Of a DNA stretch of 64,000 bases, positions 1 to 8,922 are shown piece by piece. Under the pieces are notes generated by a model. It saw nothing but the letters and a program-made list of their open reading frames with translations, was not told the DNA's origin and searched no databases. The position numbers and the translations under genes are program-made. Numbering within the stretch: position 1 is the stretch's first letter; the number at the start of each line of letters is the position of its first letter. Source of the stretch: Sporomusaceae bacterium (lineage in GTDB: Bacteria; Bacillota; Negativicutes; UBA1444); the NCBI GenBank assembly GCA_018434355.1, contig JAHDPL010000011.1:62001-126000 (forward strand). Reading direction: 5' to 3'.

Positions 1-492
1 GTGAAATTGACCGATGTCGGCGGGATGCTGATTTGCCAAAAGGACAGCTTCCTCTGCGCCGCGCGCGGCGTTTCGATAGGGATTTATTTCCAACGCAAAA
101 TCATGACCGGCTTATTTGGCGGTGAAGGCTTCATTATGCAGAAGCTGGAAGGCAACGGCATGGTGTTTGTGCATGCCGGCGGCACGATTGTTGAAAGAGT
201 GCTGCAACCGGGCGAAGTGTTGCACATTGACACGGGTTGCGTTGTCGCATTTGAGTCATCGGTTCAGTTCGATGTTCAACAGGCTGGCAATATAAAAACC
301 GCACTATTTGGTGGCGAAGGGCTATTTTTCGCCGTATTGCAAGGGCCAGGGCGGATCTGGCTTCAATCGCTGCCGTTCTCAAGACTGGCCGGCCGCATGC
401 TGCAAGCGGCGCCGCAGCGGGGCGGTTCGAAGGGCGAGGGCTCGATCATCCCAAGCTTTGGCGGATTTATCGGCGGAGACGACGAGAACTGA
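1..492 (+). CDS. AIM24/TIGR00266-family protein, 3' part
   Basis: This is the C-terminal part of an AIM24-like protein, a beta-sandwich family of unknown biochemical role found across bacteria. The family signature is visible twice: TGLFGGEGF near residue 36 and ALFGGEGLFF near residue 101, followed by the typical GPGRIWLQSLP stretch. The tail is glycine-rich (SFGGFIGG). Family members are usually about 220-260 residues, so the GTG at base 1 is probably internal and the true start lies left of the window. A strong hairpin terminator follows 8 bases after the stop. Family assignment is firm; function is unknown. Confidence 0.85.
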   Translation: MKLTDVGGMLICQKDSFLCAARGVSIGIYFQRKIMTGLFGGEGFIMQKLEGNGMVFVHAGGTIVERVLQPGEVLHIDTGCVVAFESSVQFDVQQAGNIKTALFGGEGLFFAVLQGPGRIWLQSLPFSRLAGRMLQAAPQRGGSKGEGSIIPSFGGFIGGDDEN

Positions 493-500
493 TTTTGCAG

Positions 501-543
501 AAAAAGCGCCTGCCTCAAGGGATATTGAGGCAGGCGCTTTTTA
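501..543. terminator. bidirectional intrinsic terminator
   Basis: An 18-base arm (AAAAAGCGCCTGCCTCAA) is followed by a 6-base loop and its perfect complement, so a T-run follows the stem in either direction. It separates the rightward AIM24 gene from the leftward HD-GYP gene and can serve both. Confidence 0.9.
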
Positions 544-563
544 AGTTGCTTGTAAGAGAAGGG

Positions 564-1715
564 TTATTTTTTGATGCTGATGAATGCTGCTGCTCGTTCG
601 TCGCCTAAAACCTCTTTGACAAAAACAGTTTGATTTTCCAGCTCGACAAGATCAAACAGATAGGATTCTTTGAACAGCGTATCGGCTGAATCGCCGAGTA
701 TTTTAAGTTTTGGCCTGTGCGGCAAGTTGGAATCGGCAGATATCACGACCCCGACCAGGCCGTTAGTCAATTCGACCAGACTGCCGGGGGGGTACATCGG
801 CAGGCGGGACAGCAAGGCCTTGGCCACATGGAGGTCAAACCGCGAACCAGCGCCGGCCATGATCGATTCGTAGGCCAGGTGCGATTTGCAACCATTGCTG
901 CCGGCGAAGCTGACGCACATGTTTTCATAAGCATTTACGGCGGAAATGATGCGGGAGAACGGATGCAACGTGCTGTTGGTCAATTGGTGGGGATAACCGG
1001 AGCCGTCTGCGTGCTCGTGATGCTGTTGCGCAACTTGGGCGACAGAGCGTGGCAGCGATGCCGATTCCTGCAATATGGCAAACCCCCAGTTGGTATGTTC
1101 GCGATAAATTAGGTACTCTTCCGGCTTTAAGCTGTCACGCCGAGCCAAGAGGTCCTGGGGGATCATCAGCAGTCCGATATCGTGCAACAGCGCAGCCAAA
1201 GCAATTTCATGCAGTATTTCAGTTTTGTTGATGCCCATTGCCAGGGCTGTTGCGGTGGACAGCAGCGAGACATTGACGGAATGCGCCATGATATCGCGCG
1301 AGTTGCGGTTGATGTGCGCCATATGCACCACAGCCAGCGGATCTTGGGTGACTTCTTCCACGACCTTATGAACGGTTTGCTGCTCTTCTTCCGACATCGA
1401 GAACTGTTCGGCTTTCCTGATCGCGTTGAAGGCATGCTCGACCATCATCCGGGCCCGGTTGCGAGTCACTTCCTTTAATGCCTCGGACACTTCCGGCAGA
1501 TCGATGCGCGGATTGCGAACAAACACCGACAGGATTTCCCATTTTTGCAAGCGTGCAATCAATCGGTCCGTTAGGACGGTCCCGGCCGACAACATGATTG
1601 TGCCATCTTCGTCATACACATCCCTGGCCAGCACCATATCGGGCCGGACGAACTCCAGAGCGAGACGTTGCAGTGAAGGAGGGTTCTTTTCCTGGTTATC
1701 TGTGCAGTTCGTCAT
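564..1715 (-). CDS. HD-GYP domain cyclic-di-GMP phosphodiesterase
   Basis: A 383-residue cytoplasmic protein that probably hydrolyses cyclic-di-GMP. The N-terminal 70 residues resemble the small domain often preceding HD-GYP modules (RPDMVLARDVYDEDG). The catalytic HD is at 178-179, HHE at 232-234 and DGSGYP at 237-242, so the GYP signature is intact. The usual lysine after the HD (HDxGK) is leucine here (HDIGL), which may affect activity. The start ATG lies 20 bases inside the end of the upstream PocR-GGDEF gene, with a GAGGAAGGG ribosome site, so the two are probably translationally coupled: a synthase and a hydrolase in one operon. Confidence 0.88.
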   Translation of the reverse strand: MTNCTDNQEKNPPSLQRLALEFVRPDMVLARDVYDEDGTIMLSAGTVLTDRLIARLQKWEILSVFVRNPRIDLPEVSEALKEVTRNRARMMVEHAFNAIRKAEQFSMSEEEQQTVHKVVEEVTQDPLAVVHMAHINRNSRDIMAHSVNVSLLSTATALAMGINKTEILHEIALAALLHDIGLLMIPQDLLARRDSLKPEEYLIYREHTNWGFAILQESASLPRSVAQVAQQHHEHADGSGYPHQLTNSTLHPFSRIISAVNAYENMCVSFAGSNGCKSHLAYESIMAGAGSRFDLHVAKALLSRLPMYPPGSLVELTNGLVGVVISADSNLPHRPKLKILGDSADTLFKESYLFDLVELENQTVFVKEVLGDERAAAFISIKK

Positions 1716-2766
1716 TCAGCAACCCTTCCTCAAGATATTTTGTCACGATACGGCTGCGTAGTTTTGGGCCGTTGCGCGATTTGTCACGATACATATCGGC
1801 ATCGGCCTGTTTGAACAAGTCGCGCATAAGAAGTGAAGGCTCAGTGGCAACGGCGCAACCGATCGAAATGCCAAGCGGCAGATTTTCATGCATTTGATTG
1901 TGATGTTCGACTTTGGCCTGGATTCTTTGTTTGAGCTGATGGGCCGCAGCTAGATCAGTCTGTGGCAGCAGGACGGCGAATTCGTCGCCGCCGATTCGCG
2001 ATATGGTTGCTTCGGGCGGGACTGCATCCGCGATGATTTTTGCCGCGGTGCGTAGCAGCATATCGCCGGTCGGATGCCCCATCGTGTCGTTGACCAGTTT
2101 CAAACTGTCCAGATCGCAGATCATAATCACTGTGGGCAAGTCCGGCGCCGTATCGCTGGCGTTGAGACTTTCTTCAAAACAATGGCGGTTCAGCAGGCCG
2201 GTCAAAGGGTCGTGTGAACTGAGGTACTGGAGTCGCTCTTCATTTAAACGCAACAGTTCCATGGTTTCCATCTGCCGCAATCGTTGCAGCCCGATGTCAG
2301 CCAGCATATTGGCCAGATCCTTGAGGTATTTGAGCAATAAGGAGAGGCGCATCGGCGGGATCGTCGAGATTTTGCGCAAGGATTTGCGGTACTCTGCAGG
2401 GTCGATGCCACGCAGGACGGCATGTTCCCCGATCGTTTTCTCGTCAGGCGCTTCGGTAAAAAACTGACCGATATAGACCGAGGCCATATGTTCGCCCTCG
2501 ACCACAATCGGGCAGGCATAATGCAACATACCGGTGGGACACTGTTTGAAGGTGTAGGAAACCGGGTCAAGGTTGTTGCAGATGTAATCAAGACACTCAC
2601 AGGATTTATTGGGCCCGGCGGTGCAGGAACCGCGCCAGCCGGCGCAAAACAAAAAAGTCCCATCGACATCGATGATGCCAATGGCGATATCGGTCAACCA
2701 ATACAAACTTCCCATCAACTCTTGCAGTTTTGGGATGTCGGCCAAGTCAGAAAAACGATATTTCAT
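1696..2766 (-). CDS. PocR sensory domain - GGDEF diguanylate cyclase
   Basis: A 356-residue soluble protein. Residues 5-165 match a PocR-type ligand-binding domain, with cysteines at 41, 48, 56, 58, 63, 76 and 85 that could hold a metal or redox centre (inference). A short helical linker leads to a GGDEF domain (about 180-345) with the substrate motif DLDSLKLVND and an intact GGDEF at 259-263, so cyclase activity is expected. The ATG has a GGAGGT ribosome site. The gene overlaps the HD-GYP gene downstream, suggesting that one signal controls both synthesis and breakdown of cyclic-di-GMP. Confidence 0.87.
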   Translation of the reverse strand: MKYRFSDLADIPKLQELMGSLYWLTDIAIGIIDVDGTFLFCAGWRGSCTAGPNKSCECLDYICNNLDPVSYTFKQCPTGMLHYACPIVVEGEHMASVYIGQFFTEAPDEKTIGEHAVLRGIDPAEYRKSLRKISTIPPMRLSLLLKYLKDLANMLADIGLQRLRQMETMELLRLNEERLQYLSSHDPLTGLLNRHCFEESLNASDTAPDLPTVIMICDLDSLKLVNDTMGHPTGDMLLRTAAKIIADAVPPEATISRIGGDEFAVLLPQTDLAAAHQLKQRIQAKVEHHNQMHENLPLGISIGCAVATEPSLLMRDLFKQADADMYRDKSRNGPKLRSRIVTKYLEEGLLNDELHR

Positions 2767-2934
2767 GCTGACCTCCGGGAATCCTTCATTAAATGATAGG
2801 CACTGTTTCGACAGTCACTGCGCTAATTCCTGCACGGAATGATTTGCAGCAAAGGGTTTTTACTGACGATTTACGCAGCGGGTGGTTTCGCTGTAGAATA
2901 GTTCTGAAAACAAATAACGAGAGAGGTTGAATAA

Positions 2935-3513
2935 ATGAAACATTTTTTCGCCTATTTGTCAAGGATGCGCCTGATTCGGCGCTGGGGACTGATGCGCAAC
3001 AGCTATGAAGAAAATATCCAGGAGCACAGTTTGCAGGTGGTGTTGGTGGCTCACGGCTTGGCTACGATTCGCAATACTTATTTCGGCGGCGCGGTCGATG
3101 CAGACAGGGTCGCCGTATTGGCGGCCTACCATGAAGCAGGCGAGGTGTTTACCGGCGACTTGCCGACCCCGATCAAGTATTTCAACCCGGAAATCAAGCA
3201 GGCTTATGTTGCGATCGAAGATTTTGCCAAGGGGCGTTTGCAGCGGATGTTGCCGCAGGAATTGCAGCCGGCGTTTCAGCCGCTGTTGTTTCCGCAATCA
3301 GCTGAGCAGGATTTGTGGCGGATCGTGAAAGCGGCGGATAAAATCTGCGCTTATCTGAAGTGCGTGGAAGAGTTGAAAGCCGGCAATCAGGAATTTGCCA
3401 AGGCAGAGCGTACGATTCGGCAAGAACTGGATCAGGTGGAACTGCCGGAAGTCGGCTATTTTATGGAACACTTCGCGCCCAGTTTCGGATTGGCATTGGA
3501 TGAGTTGAACTGA
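2935..3513 (+). CDS. YfbR-like 5'-deoxynucleotidase, HD motif changed to HE
   Basis: A 192-residue protein aligning along its whole length with E. coli YfbR, an HD-domain enzyme that removes phosphate from deoxyribonucleoside 5'-monophosphates. Conserved stretches seen are RRWGLMRN (15-22), EHSLQVVLVAHGL (30-42), TGDLPTPIKYF (73-83) and CAYLKCVEELKAGN. The catalytic His-Asp doublet is His66-Glu67 in this protein (YHEAGEV where YfbR has YHDASEV). Glutamate could still bind metal, but the change touches a defining residue. The start has an AGAGAGG site. It stands alone between the cyclic-di-GMP operon and a leftward gene. Confidence 0.85.
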   Translation: MKHFFAYLSRMRLIRRWGLMRNSYEENIQEHSLQVVLVAHGLATIRNTYFGGAVDADRVAVLAAYHEAGEVFTGDLPTPIKYFNPEIKQAYVAIEDFAKGRLQRMLPQELQPAFQPLLFPQSAEQDLWRIVKAADKICAYLKCVEELKAGNQEFAKAERTIRQELDQVELPEVGYFMEHFAPSFGLALDELN

Positions 3514-3614
3514 GCGGAAATCACTGCATCGGCCAGAAAAATTCTGCTGCGTCATGACCGTAGGGTAGGGATTGTGCATTGCGACAGCGAATTTAATCTG
3601 TGTGACAGATCGAT

Positions 3615-4178
3615 TCAGGAAAGGTTGATCTGATCGCGCAAGGTTTCCAGTGCTTTTTGAAACACAGCCTTTTTGGCGGCGCTGCGGTGGTACATGCGGA
3701 CGGTCTGGGTTGTTGAAGCATCGCTCAGTTTCAGGCGTCGACGGGAATCGATGACAATCGCTCTGGCCGTGACGGTGACTTCGGCATTTTCCCACTGGAT
3801 GGTAATCTCGTTGCTTTTGACCGAAGGCGCGGTCATCAGTAAGAACAGCACACGGTCAAACGAGTGGGTCCAGGCGAAGTCGATTAGTGCTTCCTCAGAC
3901 GGGATCGCACCGGGCGCCAGCCCCTGTTTGTCGGAATAGCGGTTGAACACGTGTTGGGGATGCTCGCCGACAATCATTTTGTATTTTGGTTCGTCAAAGC
4001 GCATGCGCAGAGTATCGGCCGCAATGGTGAAATAGTCCCGCTGCTGGTATTCCAGCGACCCCAGTAGGACCACGGCGACGGTCGAAGTTTTGGCAGCGCA
4101 GGCCCGCTCCGGCAGGACCGCCTGCCAGCCGATCCAGCACAACAGTAACACCGACAAGATGCATGACAGTTTGCGCAT
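3615..4178 (-). CDS. exported protein of unknown function
   Basis: I do not recognise this 187-residue protein. The ATG at 4178 is chosen because AGAGGAGGAG lies just before it and because it puts a clean signal peptide at the N-terminus (MRKLSC, a hydrophobic core to about residue 20, cleavage near ACA-AKT). A longer frame reaches 4277 but lacks a ribosome site. The mature part begins with a beta-strand-like stretch (TVAVVLLGSLEYQ) and contains FDRVLFLLMTAP, a pattern seen in envelope proteins that combine a nucleotide-like fold with a DUF-type domain. No catalytic motif is evident. It is divergent from the MerR-like gene. Confidence 0.6.
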   Translation of the reverse strand: MRKLSCILSVLLLCWIGWQAVLPERACAAKTSTVAVVLLGSLEYQQRDYFTIAADTLRMRFDEPKYKMIVGEHPQHVFNRYSDKQGLAPGAIPSEEALIDFAWTHSFDRVLFLLMTAPSVKSNEITIQWENAEVTVTARAIVIDSRRRLKLSDASTTQTVRMYHRSAAKKAVFQKALETLRDQINLS

Positions 4179-4294
4179 AGCTCCTCCTCTGATTCTGCTT
4201 AAGTACTTATGAGTCTTACTGATAATCGTTCGACAGACAAGGAAAAAATCCTTGCACTTAGATAGAGAAGCGAACAACGAAGGGGGCTTGTTTG

Positions 4295-4783
4295 GTGAAA
4301 GGCGAAGAGATACTGGCGCGGATGAGAGAACTTGGCACTGCGGTGACGCTCAGGACGCTGCAGCGCTACGAAACAGCGGGCTTGTTGCCGCCGGCCGAGC
4401 GCGGTTGGGGGGAGGGCGGTTTCGGCCGCTACGCCGTATATTGTCCGCTGGCGGCGGCGGAGTTCTACGCGTCGTATTCGTTGGTTCACCGTTACCTTTG
4501 GAAAGTCCGCTTCGAAGATGTTCAGGCGGTGCGTGAAGTGGCGTTAAAACTGGAACGCAGCATTTGGACCAGAGATGAATTGCAGGCGTTTATCAGCAAC
4601 AATGACGACAAGATGGCAGCGGTCTGGTACTGGCTGGTCAATAAAGCCCGGGTCGAAGAGAACCAGACCGCTGATGCACGGATCGGCCTGACCTATGCCT
4701 TGCAAAAGGATGGCTCGATGCGGCGTATGCTGACCGGGCCAAATGCGGTGAGTCTGATCCGGTTTGAAATCGCTGTGTTATAA
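4295..4783 (+). CDS. MerR-like HTH regulator
   Basis: A 162-residue putative DNA-binding protein. Residues 12-50 resemble a MerR-type winged helix (TLRTLQRYETAGLLPPAER, then a glycine-rich wing and FGRYAVY). The remainder is helical and lacks the cysteines of metal-sensing MerR proteins, so the signal is unknown. GTG at 4295 is preferred over TTG at 4292 because AGGGGG lies 8 bases before it. It ends 22 bases before the NamZ-type muramidase gene, so a shared transcript is likely and it may control that gene (inference). Confidence 0.6.
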   Translation: MKGEEILARMRELGTAVTLRTLQRYETAGLLPPAERGWGEGGFGRYAVYCPLAAAEFYASYSLVHRYLWKVRFEDVQAVREVALKLERSIWTRDELQAFISNNDDKMAAVWYWLVNKARVEENQTADARIGLTYALQKDGSMRRMLTGPNAVSLIRFEIAVL

Positions 4784-4805
4784 CTTTGTGGCAGAGGTGA
4801 AAACG

Positions 4806-6110
4806 GTGTCAGGCAATCCACAGGCTTTTCGGCGGACAAGGGGGCCGCGCTGGAAGTTCCCTTCCTTTATAAGGTTGTTGCTGTTGGCGGGCGCTGTCTT
4901 GCTCATCGCCCTGATCGCCATGGTCGCTTTACCTGGGGAGCGCGGCAAGCTTGACGAAAAGACCGCGTCGTCGGTCGTTCGCCTGGGGATAGAGAATATC
5001 GACGGGTCGCTGGCGCTGTTCAAAGGCAAGCGGGTTGGTCTGATCACCAACGCGACAGGGGTGGACCGACAGTTTCGCCGCTCAGTGGACATCCTGAAAG
5101 ACAAAGTTAATTTGGTAGCGCTGTTTGCGCCGGAGCACGGCCTGCGCGGCAATGTGGTGGCCGGCGCGCCGGTGCCGCACGAAACCGATGCCGCGACAGG
5201 ACTGCCGATCTACAGCCTGCATGGCGAAAATCGCAAACCGACCGCAGCGATGCTGAAAGGGATCGAGCTGCTGGCGTTTGACATTCAGGACATCGGCGCC
5301 CGTTCCTACACTTATATCTATACGATGGCCTATGCGATGCAGAGCGCACGCGAACTGAACATCCCGTTCGTTGTGTTTGACCGCCCCAACCCGGTGGGTG
5401 GCGAACAGGTCGAAGGCGGCCTGCTGCGTCCTGCTTACAGCTCGTTCATCGGCCTGTATCCGATTCCGGTGCGGCATGGCCTGACGGTTGGCGAGCTGGC
5501 CCGACTGTTCAACGAAGAATTCGGCATTGGCGCCAAACTGACGGTGGTGCCGATGCAGGGCTGGCAGCGGCGGATGCAACAAGTTGATACCGGACTGCCC
5601 TGGCTGATGACCTCGCCGAACATCCCAACGCCAGACTCAGCGCTTGTTTACGCCGCAACCGCCTTGTTCGGCGGCAGCAACGTGTCCGAGGGCATCGGCA
5701 CGACCCGGCCGTTCGAGTTGGTGGGAACCCCCTGGCTTGACGGACAGAAACTGGCCGACAGACTGAATGCGCAGCGTCTGCCAGGCGTCTTTTTCCGACC
5801 AGTCCATTTCACACCGCAATGGGGCAAGTACCAGGGGCGGGTATGCAGCGGCGTACAAATTCATTTGACGGATCGAAACCGATTTGCTGCCGTGCCGGTC
5901 GGCCTGCGTCTGTTAGAGGCGATCCGCGAGCAGGGGGGCGCCCGGTTTCAGTGGAACGCACCGAAGGGAAAAGAGCGCTGGATGATAGATCTTTATGCCG
6001 GCGGTCCCGAGCTGCGCGAGGGCAAGGTCCCCGTTGCCGAGCTGTTGGTGCGCTGGTCCAAAGAGGCGTTGGAGTTTCAATCGCGGTCGAAAAAATACCA
6101 ACTCTATTAA
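4806..6110 (+). CDS. namZ: NamZ-family (DUF1343) exo-beta-N-acetylmuramidase, membrane-anchored
   Basis: Residues from about 55 onward match the DUF1343 family, whose characterised member NamZ removes terminal N-acetylmuramic acid from peptidoglycan fragments. Typical stretches are GKRVGLITNATGVDR, LFAPEHGLRG, DIQDIGARSYTYI, FDRPNPVGG and SPNIPTPDSALVYAAT. The N-terminus carries one hydrophobic segment (LLLLAGAVLLIALIAMVAL), a signal anchor or uncleaved signal that places the enzyme outside the membrane. GTG at 4806 is chosen because AGAGGTG precedes it at normal distance; an in-frame ATG at 4764 would overlap the regulator gene. Role in wall recycling is inferred from the family. The symbol is by family only. 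Confidence 0.85.
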   Translation: MSGNPQAFRRTRGPRWKFPSFIRLLLLAGAVLLIALIAMVALPGERGKLDEKTASSVVRLGIENIDGSLALFKGKRVGLITNATGVDRQFRRSVDILKDKVNLVALFAPEHGLRGNVVAGAPVPHETDAATGLPIYSLHGENRKPTAAMLKGIELLAFDIQDIGARSYTYIYTMAYAMQSARELNIPFVVFDRPNPVGGEQVEGGLLRPAYSSFIGLYPIPVRHGLTVGELARLFNEEFGIGAKLTVVPMQGWQRRMQQVDTGLPWLMTSPNIPTPDSALVYAATALFGGSNVSEGIGTTRPFELVGTPWLDGQKLADRLNAQRLPGVFFRPVHFTPQWGKYQGRVCSGVQIHLTDRNRFAAVPVGLRLLEAIREQGGARFQWNAPKGKERWMIDLYAGGPELREGKVPVAELLVRWSKEALEFQSRSKKYQLY

Positions 6111-6187
6111 TAAGAGGAGAATACGCGAGTCTGACGAATCAATAATGATTACGAAGATTGATTATTCCTTGCGTGCGAGGTGACGAG

Positions 6188-6760
6188 ATGGCGATTCAGG
6201 ATGAGGGCGAACTATTGTGGGCGGAACAACTGCTGGCAAAAGACGAGTTTTTTGCCCGGATGACAGCGCAGGACCAAAGCCGGATCATCAATGAATCGGT
6301 GGATTTTGGCGTGCATTTGGCGGAAAAGACGCGTGAACGTCTGGGCGTTCCCGATGGTGTGGAATCCATCAGCCGGATGCTTTCGGGCTTGGGCGCCAAT
6401 GTAAGGGTGGATGAAGACAACGGTCCGCCGGGACCGATGTCGGAGTATGAAGAAGATTTGCTACTGGCGAGGTTCTTTACGCAAAGAATCCGCCAACGCG
6501 CCGCCAGTGCCGCCGAGCGGGGCGAATGGGATTCGGGCTGGTATGAATTGTACGAACAATGCCTGGCGCGGGAACTATTTCGGCATGTCGAGAATACGAT
6601 CAGCGGCAAGGCTTCGCATCATATCCGGTTCAAGGAAAAAGTGCTGGGGCTGCTGCCGGTGTCGCGGCCGGTCGAGACGGCCTGCGACATTGCAAGACTG
6701 ATTTTCGTCCGCGATTTTTTGCAACTGAAATCGTTGCCGCTACTGATGCTGGATGCGTAA
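6188..6760 (+). CDS. hypothetical protein, mostly helical
   Basis: I do not recognise this 190-residue protein. It is soluble, rich in charged residues and probably all-alpha, with no signal peptide or membrane segment. ATG at 6188 follows a GAGGTGACGAG ribosome site; the longer frame from 6158 lacks one. It ends inside the start of a small zinc-ribbon gene and the two are followed by a GAF-GGDEF gene, so it may belong to a signalling operon. No motif supports a function. Confidence 0.55.
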   Translation: MAIQDEGELLWAEQLLAKDEFFARMTAQDQSRIINESVDFGVHLAEKTRERLGVPDGVESISRMLSGLGANVRVDEDNGPPGPMSEYEEDLLLARFFTQRIRQRAASAAERGEWDSGWYELYEQCLARELFRHVENTISGKASHHIRFKEKVLGLLPVSRPVETACDIARLIFVRDFLQLKSLPLLMLDA

Positions 6761-6983
6761 GCGAATGCAAAACAGTGTGATAAAAATAAAAAAGAATCAG
6801 ATGGTGCGTTTTGTCTGCAGTCGTTGCCAGCGCCAGCTTGTCTGGGCCGAAGCCACGGTCACGGTGCAATGCCCCTCCTGCGGTCGTTGGGTCAAGGCCA
6901 ACAAGATATGGCAGGGCGAAACGCCGCCCGGCAAGACGAAGAAGTGTCCATCCCCGCCCGAACAAATGGAGTTGTTCAGATAA
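6753..6983 (+). CDS. small zinc-ribbon protein
   Basis: A 76-residue basic protein with two CxxC pairs (VCSRC and QCPSC) spaced 15 residues apart, which should fold as a treble-clef or zinc-ribbon finger. The C-terminus (PPGKTKKCPSPPEQMELFR) is basic and ends in an aromatic tail. Start is uncertain: ATG 6753 overlaps the previous gene by 8 bases, ATG 6765 and ATG 6801 are alternatives, and none has a good ribosome site, so coupling to the upstream gene is likely. No function can be given. Confidence 0.5.
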   Translation: MRKRMQNSVIKIKKNQMVRFVCSRCQRQLVWAEATVTVQCPSCGRWVKANKIWQGETPPGKTKKCPSPPEQMELFR

Positions 6984-7022
6984 CCGACCAATATTCGTAT
7001 GGAAATGAAAGAGGTTGGATAA

Positions 7023-8768
7023 ATGGCGTTAAAGGTAATCAAGCGCTATCGGGTTCAGGACCTGGAGCCGGGGATGGTGTTGGGCCGGACTTTGCTGAAT
7101 GAAAAGGGCCAGGTCATTATGGACCAGGGCAAAGTCATCTTGCAGGAAGGGACCGTGATTAGCCGCGAACTGATTGACCGTTTACGCAACTGGAATATCT
7201 GCGTCGTGGACGTGCAGTTCCTGCTGCCGCCGCCGATACAGGGACAAGCGGCGGAAAAGCAAGAACGCCCGGTCTCGGTGACGGCGCTGGCGGCGGACAT
7301 GCTGGAGCGGATGTCGGGCCAAACCGTTCTGTCGGCGCTGTTGGACCGCCTAACCCGCGGACTCGGGCTGCTGTATCCTGGCGACCATGTGTTCATTTCG
7401 CTGTTGGACGGGTCGCCGCAACGCTGGTGGGTGATCGCTGCCGCCGGATCGTTCAGATTGCCGGATGTGGCGCTGGAACAGAAATTTCGCGGCCAGGATT
7501 ATCTGTCCGGACAGACGGTGATGATCGCAGAGTTGTCGGCGCATAAAGCGCCGCCGGTACTGGCGCGGGCCGATATGCTATCGATGTGCGGCGTACCGAT
7601 CATTGCCGGCGATATGACGGTGGGCTGCATAGAATTGTTCTCACAGCGGCCGGACGCATTTTCCGAAGAAGATACCAAAGCAATCTGCCTGTGTGCCAGC
7701 AAGGCGGCAGTGGCGATCCGTAACGCCAGAATCTGCGATGAACTCAGACAAACCGCTGAAGAACGCGATTTGTTGTACGAAATCATGGGCTTTGTTTCCG
7801 CTTCGATGCCGCCGGTGCAATTGCTGTCGAAAGTCGCCGACAGCCTGGCCAATTATCTGTCGGCCCATGCGGTCGCCGCCTTTACCGTGCAGCGGTTGCC
7901 GCACCTGCACAAGACAACCGAAGTGATGATGCGCAATTTCACGCGCACCGACATGGAAAATCTGAAAGACATCTTTGTGGAACGCTGGCCGCCTGCCATA
8001 ACGAATGGCGAGCCGGAGACGAATGGCCGGCTGTTGGAGCGGCAACGGGCGTTTACCGTCAATGTTTCCGGCGGCAAGTCGATTTATGTTTTGCCGTTGT
8101 TTTCACGCGATTTGTTGCAGGGGATCATCGTGTTGCTGTGGGAATACGACCGAAAAATCGACTTCCACCGCCATATGGAGGATATGATCCGGATCGTTTC
8201 AGATCAGACCGCGATGGGGCTGGAACGGCACCATCTTTATACCGGCGTGGAAAAGATCGGCCTGACCGATGAGTTGACCGGTTTGTCCAACCGGCGGATG
8301 TTCAATTACCTGATAGAGCGGGAGATCAACCGCAGCCGGCGCTATCGGCGGCCGCTCAGCCTGGTGATGATCGATATCGACCACTTTAAGAAGATCAATG
8401 ATACCTGGGGTCATCCGGTCGGCGATCTGGTGCTGCGTCAACTGGGCGCCCTGATGCGGGAAAACTTCCGGCGGCTGGATGTGCCTGTGCGATACGGCGG
8501 TGAGGAGTTTGCCGTAATCTTGCCGGAAACGTCGCTGGAAGAAGCGATTCATTTTGCCGAACGGTTCCGGGTCACGGTCGAGAAAGCCGCGTTCATAAAC
8601 GGACGAGAAAGGATTCCGGTGACGATCAGCCTCGGCGTGGCAACGGTCGGCAACTCGCCGGTCGCCGAAGATATGGATGCCGATGCCTTGCTGCAAATGG
8701 CCGACAAGGCGCTGTATCAGGCGAAGCAGTCGGGTCGCAACCGGATCGCCGCCGGTCGCAACGGTTGA
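7023..8768 (+). CDS. GAF-GGDEF diguanylate cyclase
   Basis: A 581-residue soluble protein. Residues 1-65 resemble the same short N-terminal domain that precedes the HD-GYP module at 564-1715 (LEPGMVLGRTLLNEKGQVI). A GAF domain spans about 95-240, a second GAF-like region about 245-405, and a GGDEF domain about 415-575 with IDIDHFKKINDTWGHP and an active-type GGEEF at 492-496. Synthesis of cyclic-di-GMP under control of a small ligand is expected. The ATG follows AAAGAGGTTG. It is unusual that this gene and the HD-GYP gene share the N-terminal domain. Confidence 0.88.
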   Translation: MALKVIKRYRVQDLEPGMVLGRTLLNEKGQVIMDQGKVILQEGTVISRELIDRLRNWNICVVDVQFLLPPPIQGQAAEKQERPVSVTALAADMLERMSGQTVLSALLDRLTRGLGLLYPGDHVFISLLDGSPQRWWVIAAAGSFRLPDVALEQKFRGQDYLSGQTVMIAELSAHKAPPVLARADMLSMCGVPIIAGDMTVGCIELFSQRPDAFSEEDTKAICLCASKAAVAIRNARICDELRQTAEERDLLYEIMGFVSASMPPVQLLSKVADSLANYLSAHAVAAFTVQRLPHLHKTTEVMMRNFTRTDMENLKDIFVERWPPAITNGEPETNGRLLERQRAFTVNVSGGKSIYVLPLFSRDLLQGIIVLLWEYDRKIDFHRHMEDMIRIVSDQTAMGLERHHLYTGVEKIGLTDELTGLSNRRMFNYLIEREINRSRRYRRPLSLVMIDIDHFKKINDTWGHPVGDLVLRQLGALMRENFRRLDVPVRYGGEEFAVILPETSLEEAIHFAERFRVTVEKAAFINGRERIPVTISLGVATVGNSPVAEDMDADALLQMADKALYQAKQSGRNRIAAGRNG

Positions 8769-8922
8769 CCGAACGTTTTTCCTGAAATCCAAAAAAAAGT
8801 TTTGTTATTCTCGTTGAAGCAGCAGGGAAACACAACAGATATTGCGAATTATAATAAAGCTATGTCGGAGGCCAAAAAAATTCCTTCGAACGAACAAATT
8901 GCAGGAGGATGATGGACAGACC

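Noticed and set aside
6137-6163. Short inverted repeat AATCAAT/ATTGATT before the hypothetical gene at 6188
   Set aside because: Seven A/T-rich base pairs occur easily by chance and no linked feature supports a role.
8769-8922. Possible purine riboswitch before the nucleoside transporter
   Set aside because: The conserved core of that riboswitch class could not be found on either strand; only a TATAAT and the ribosome site are visible.
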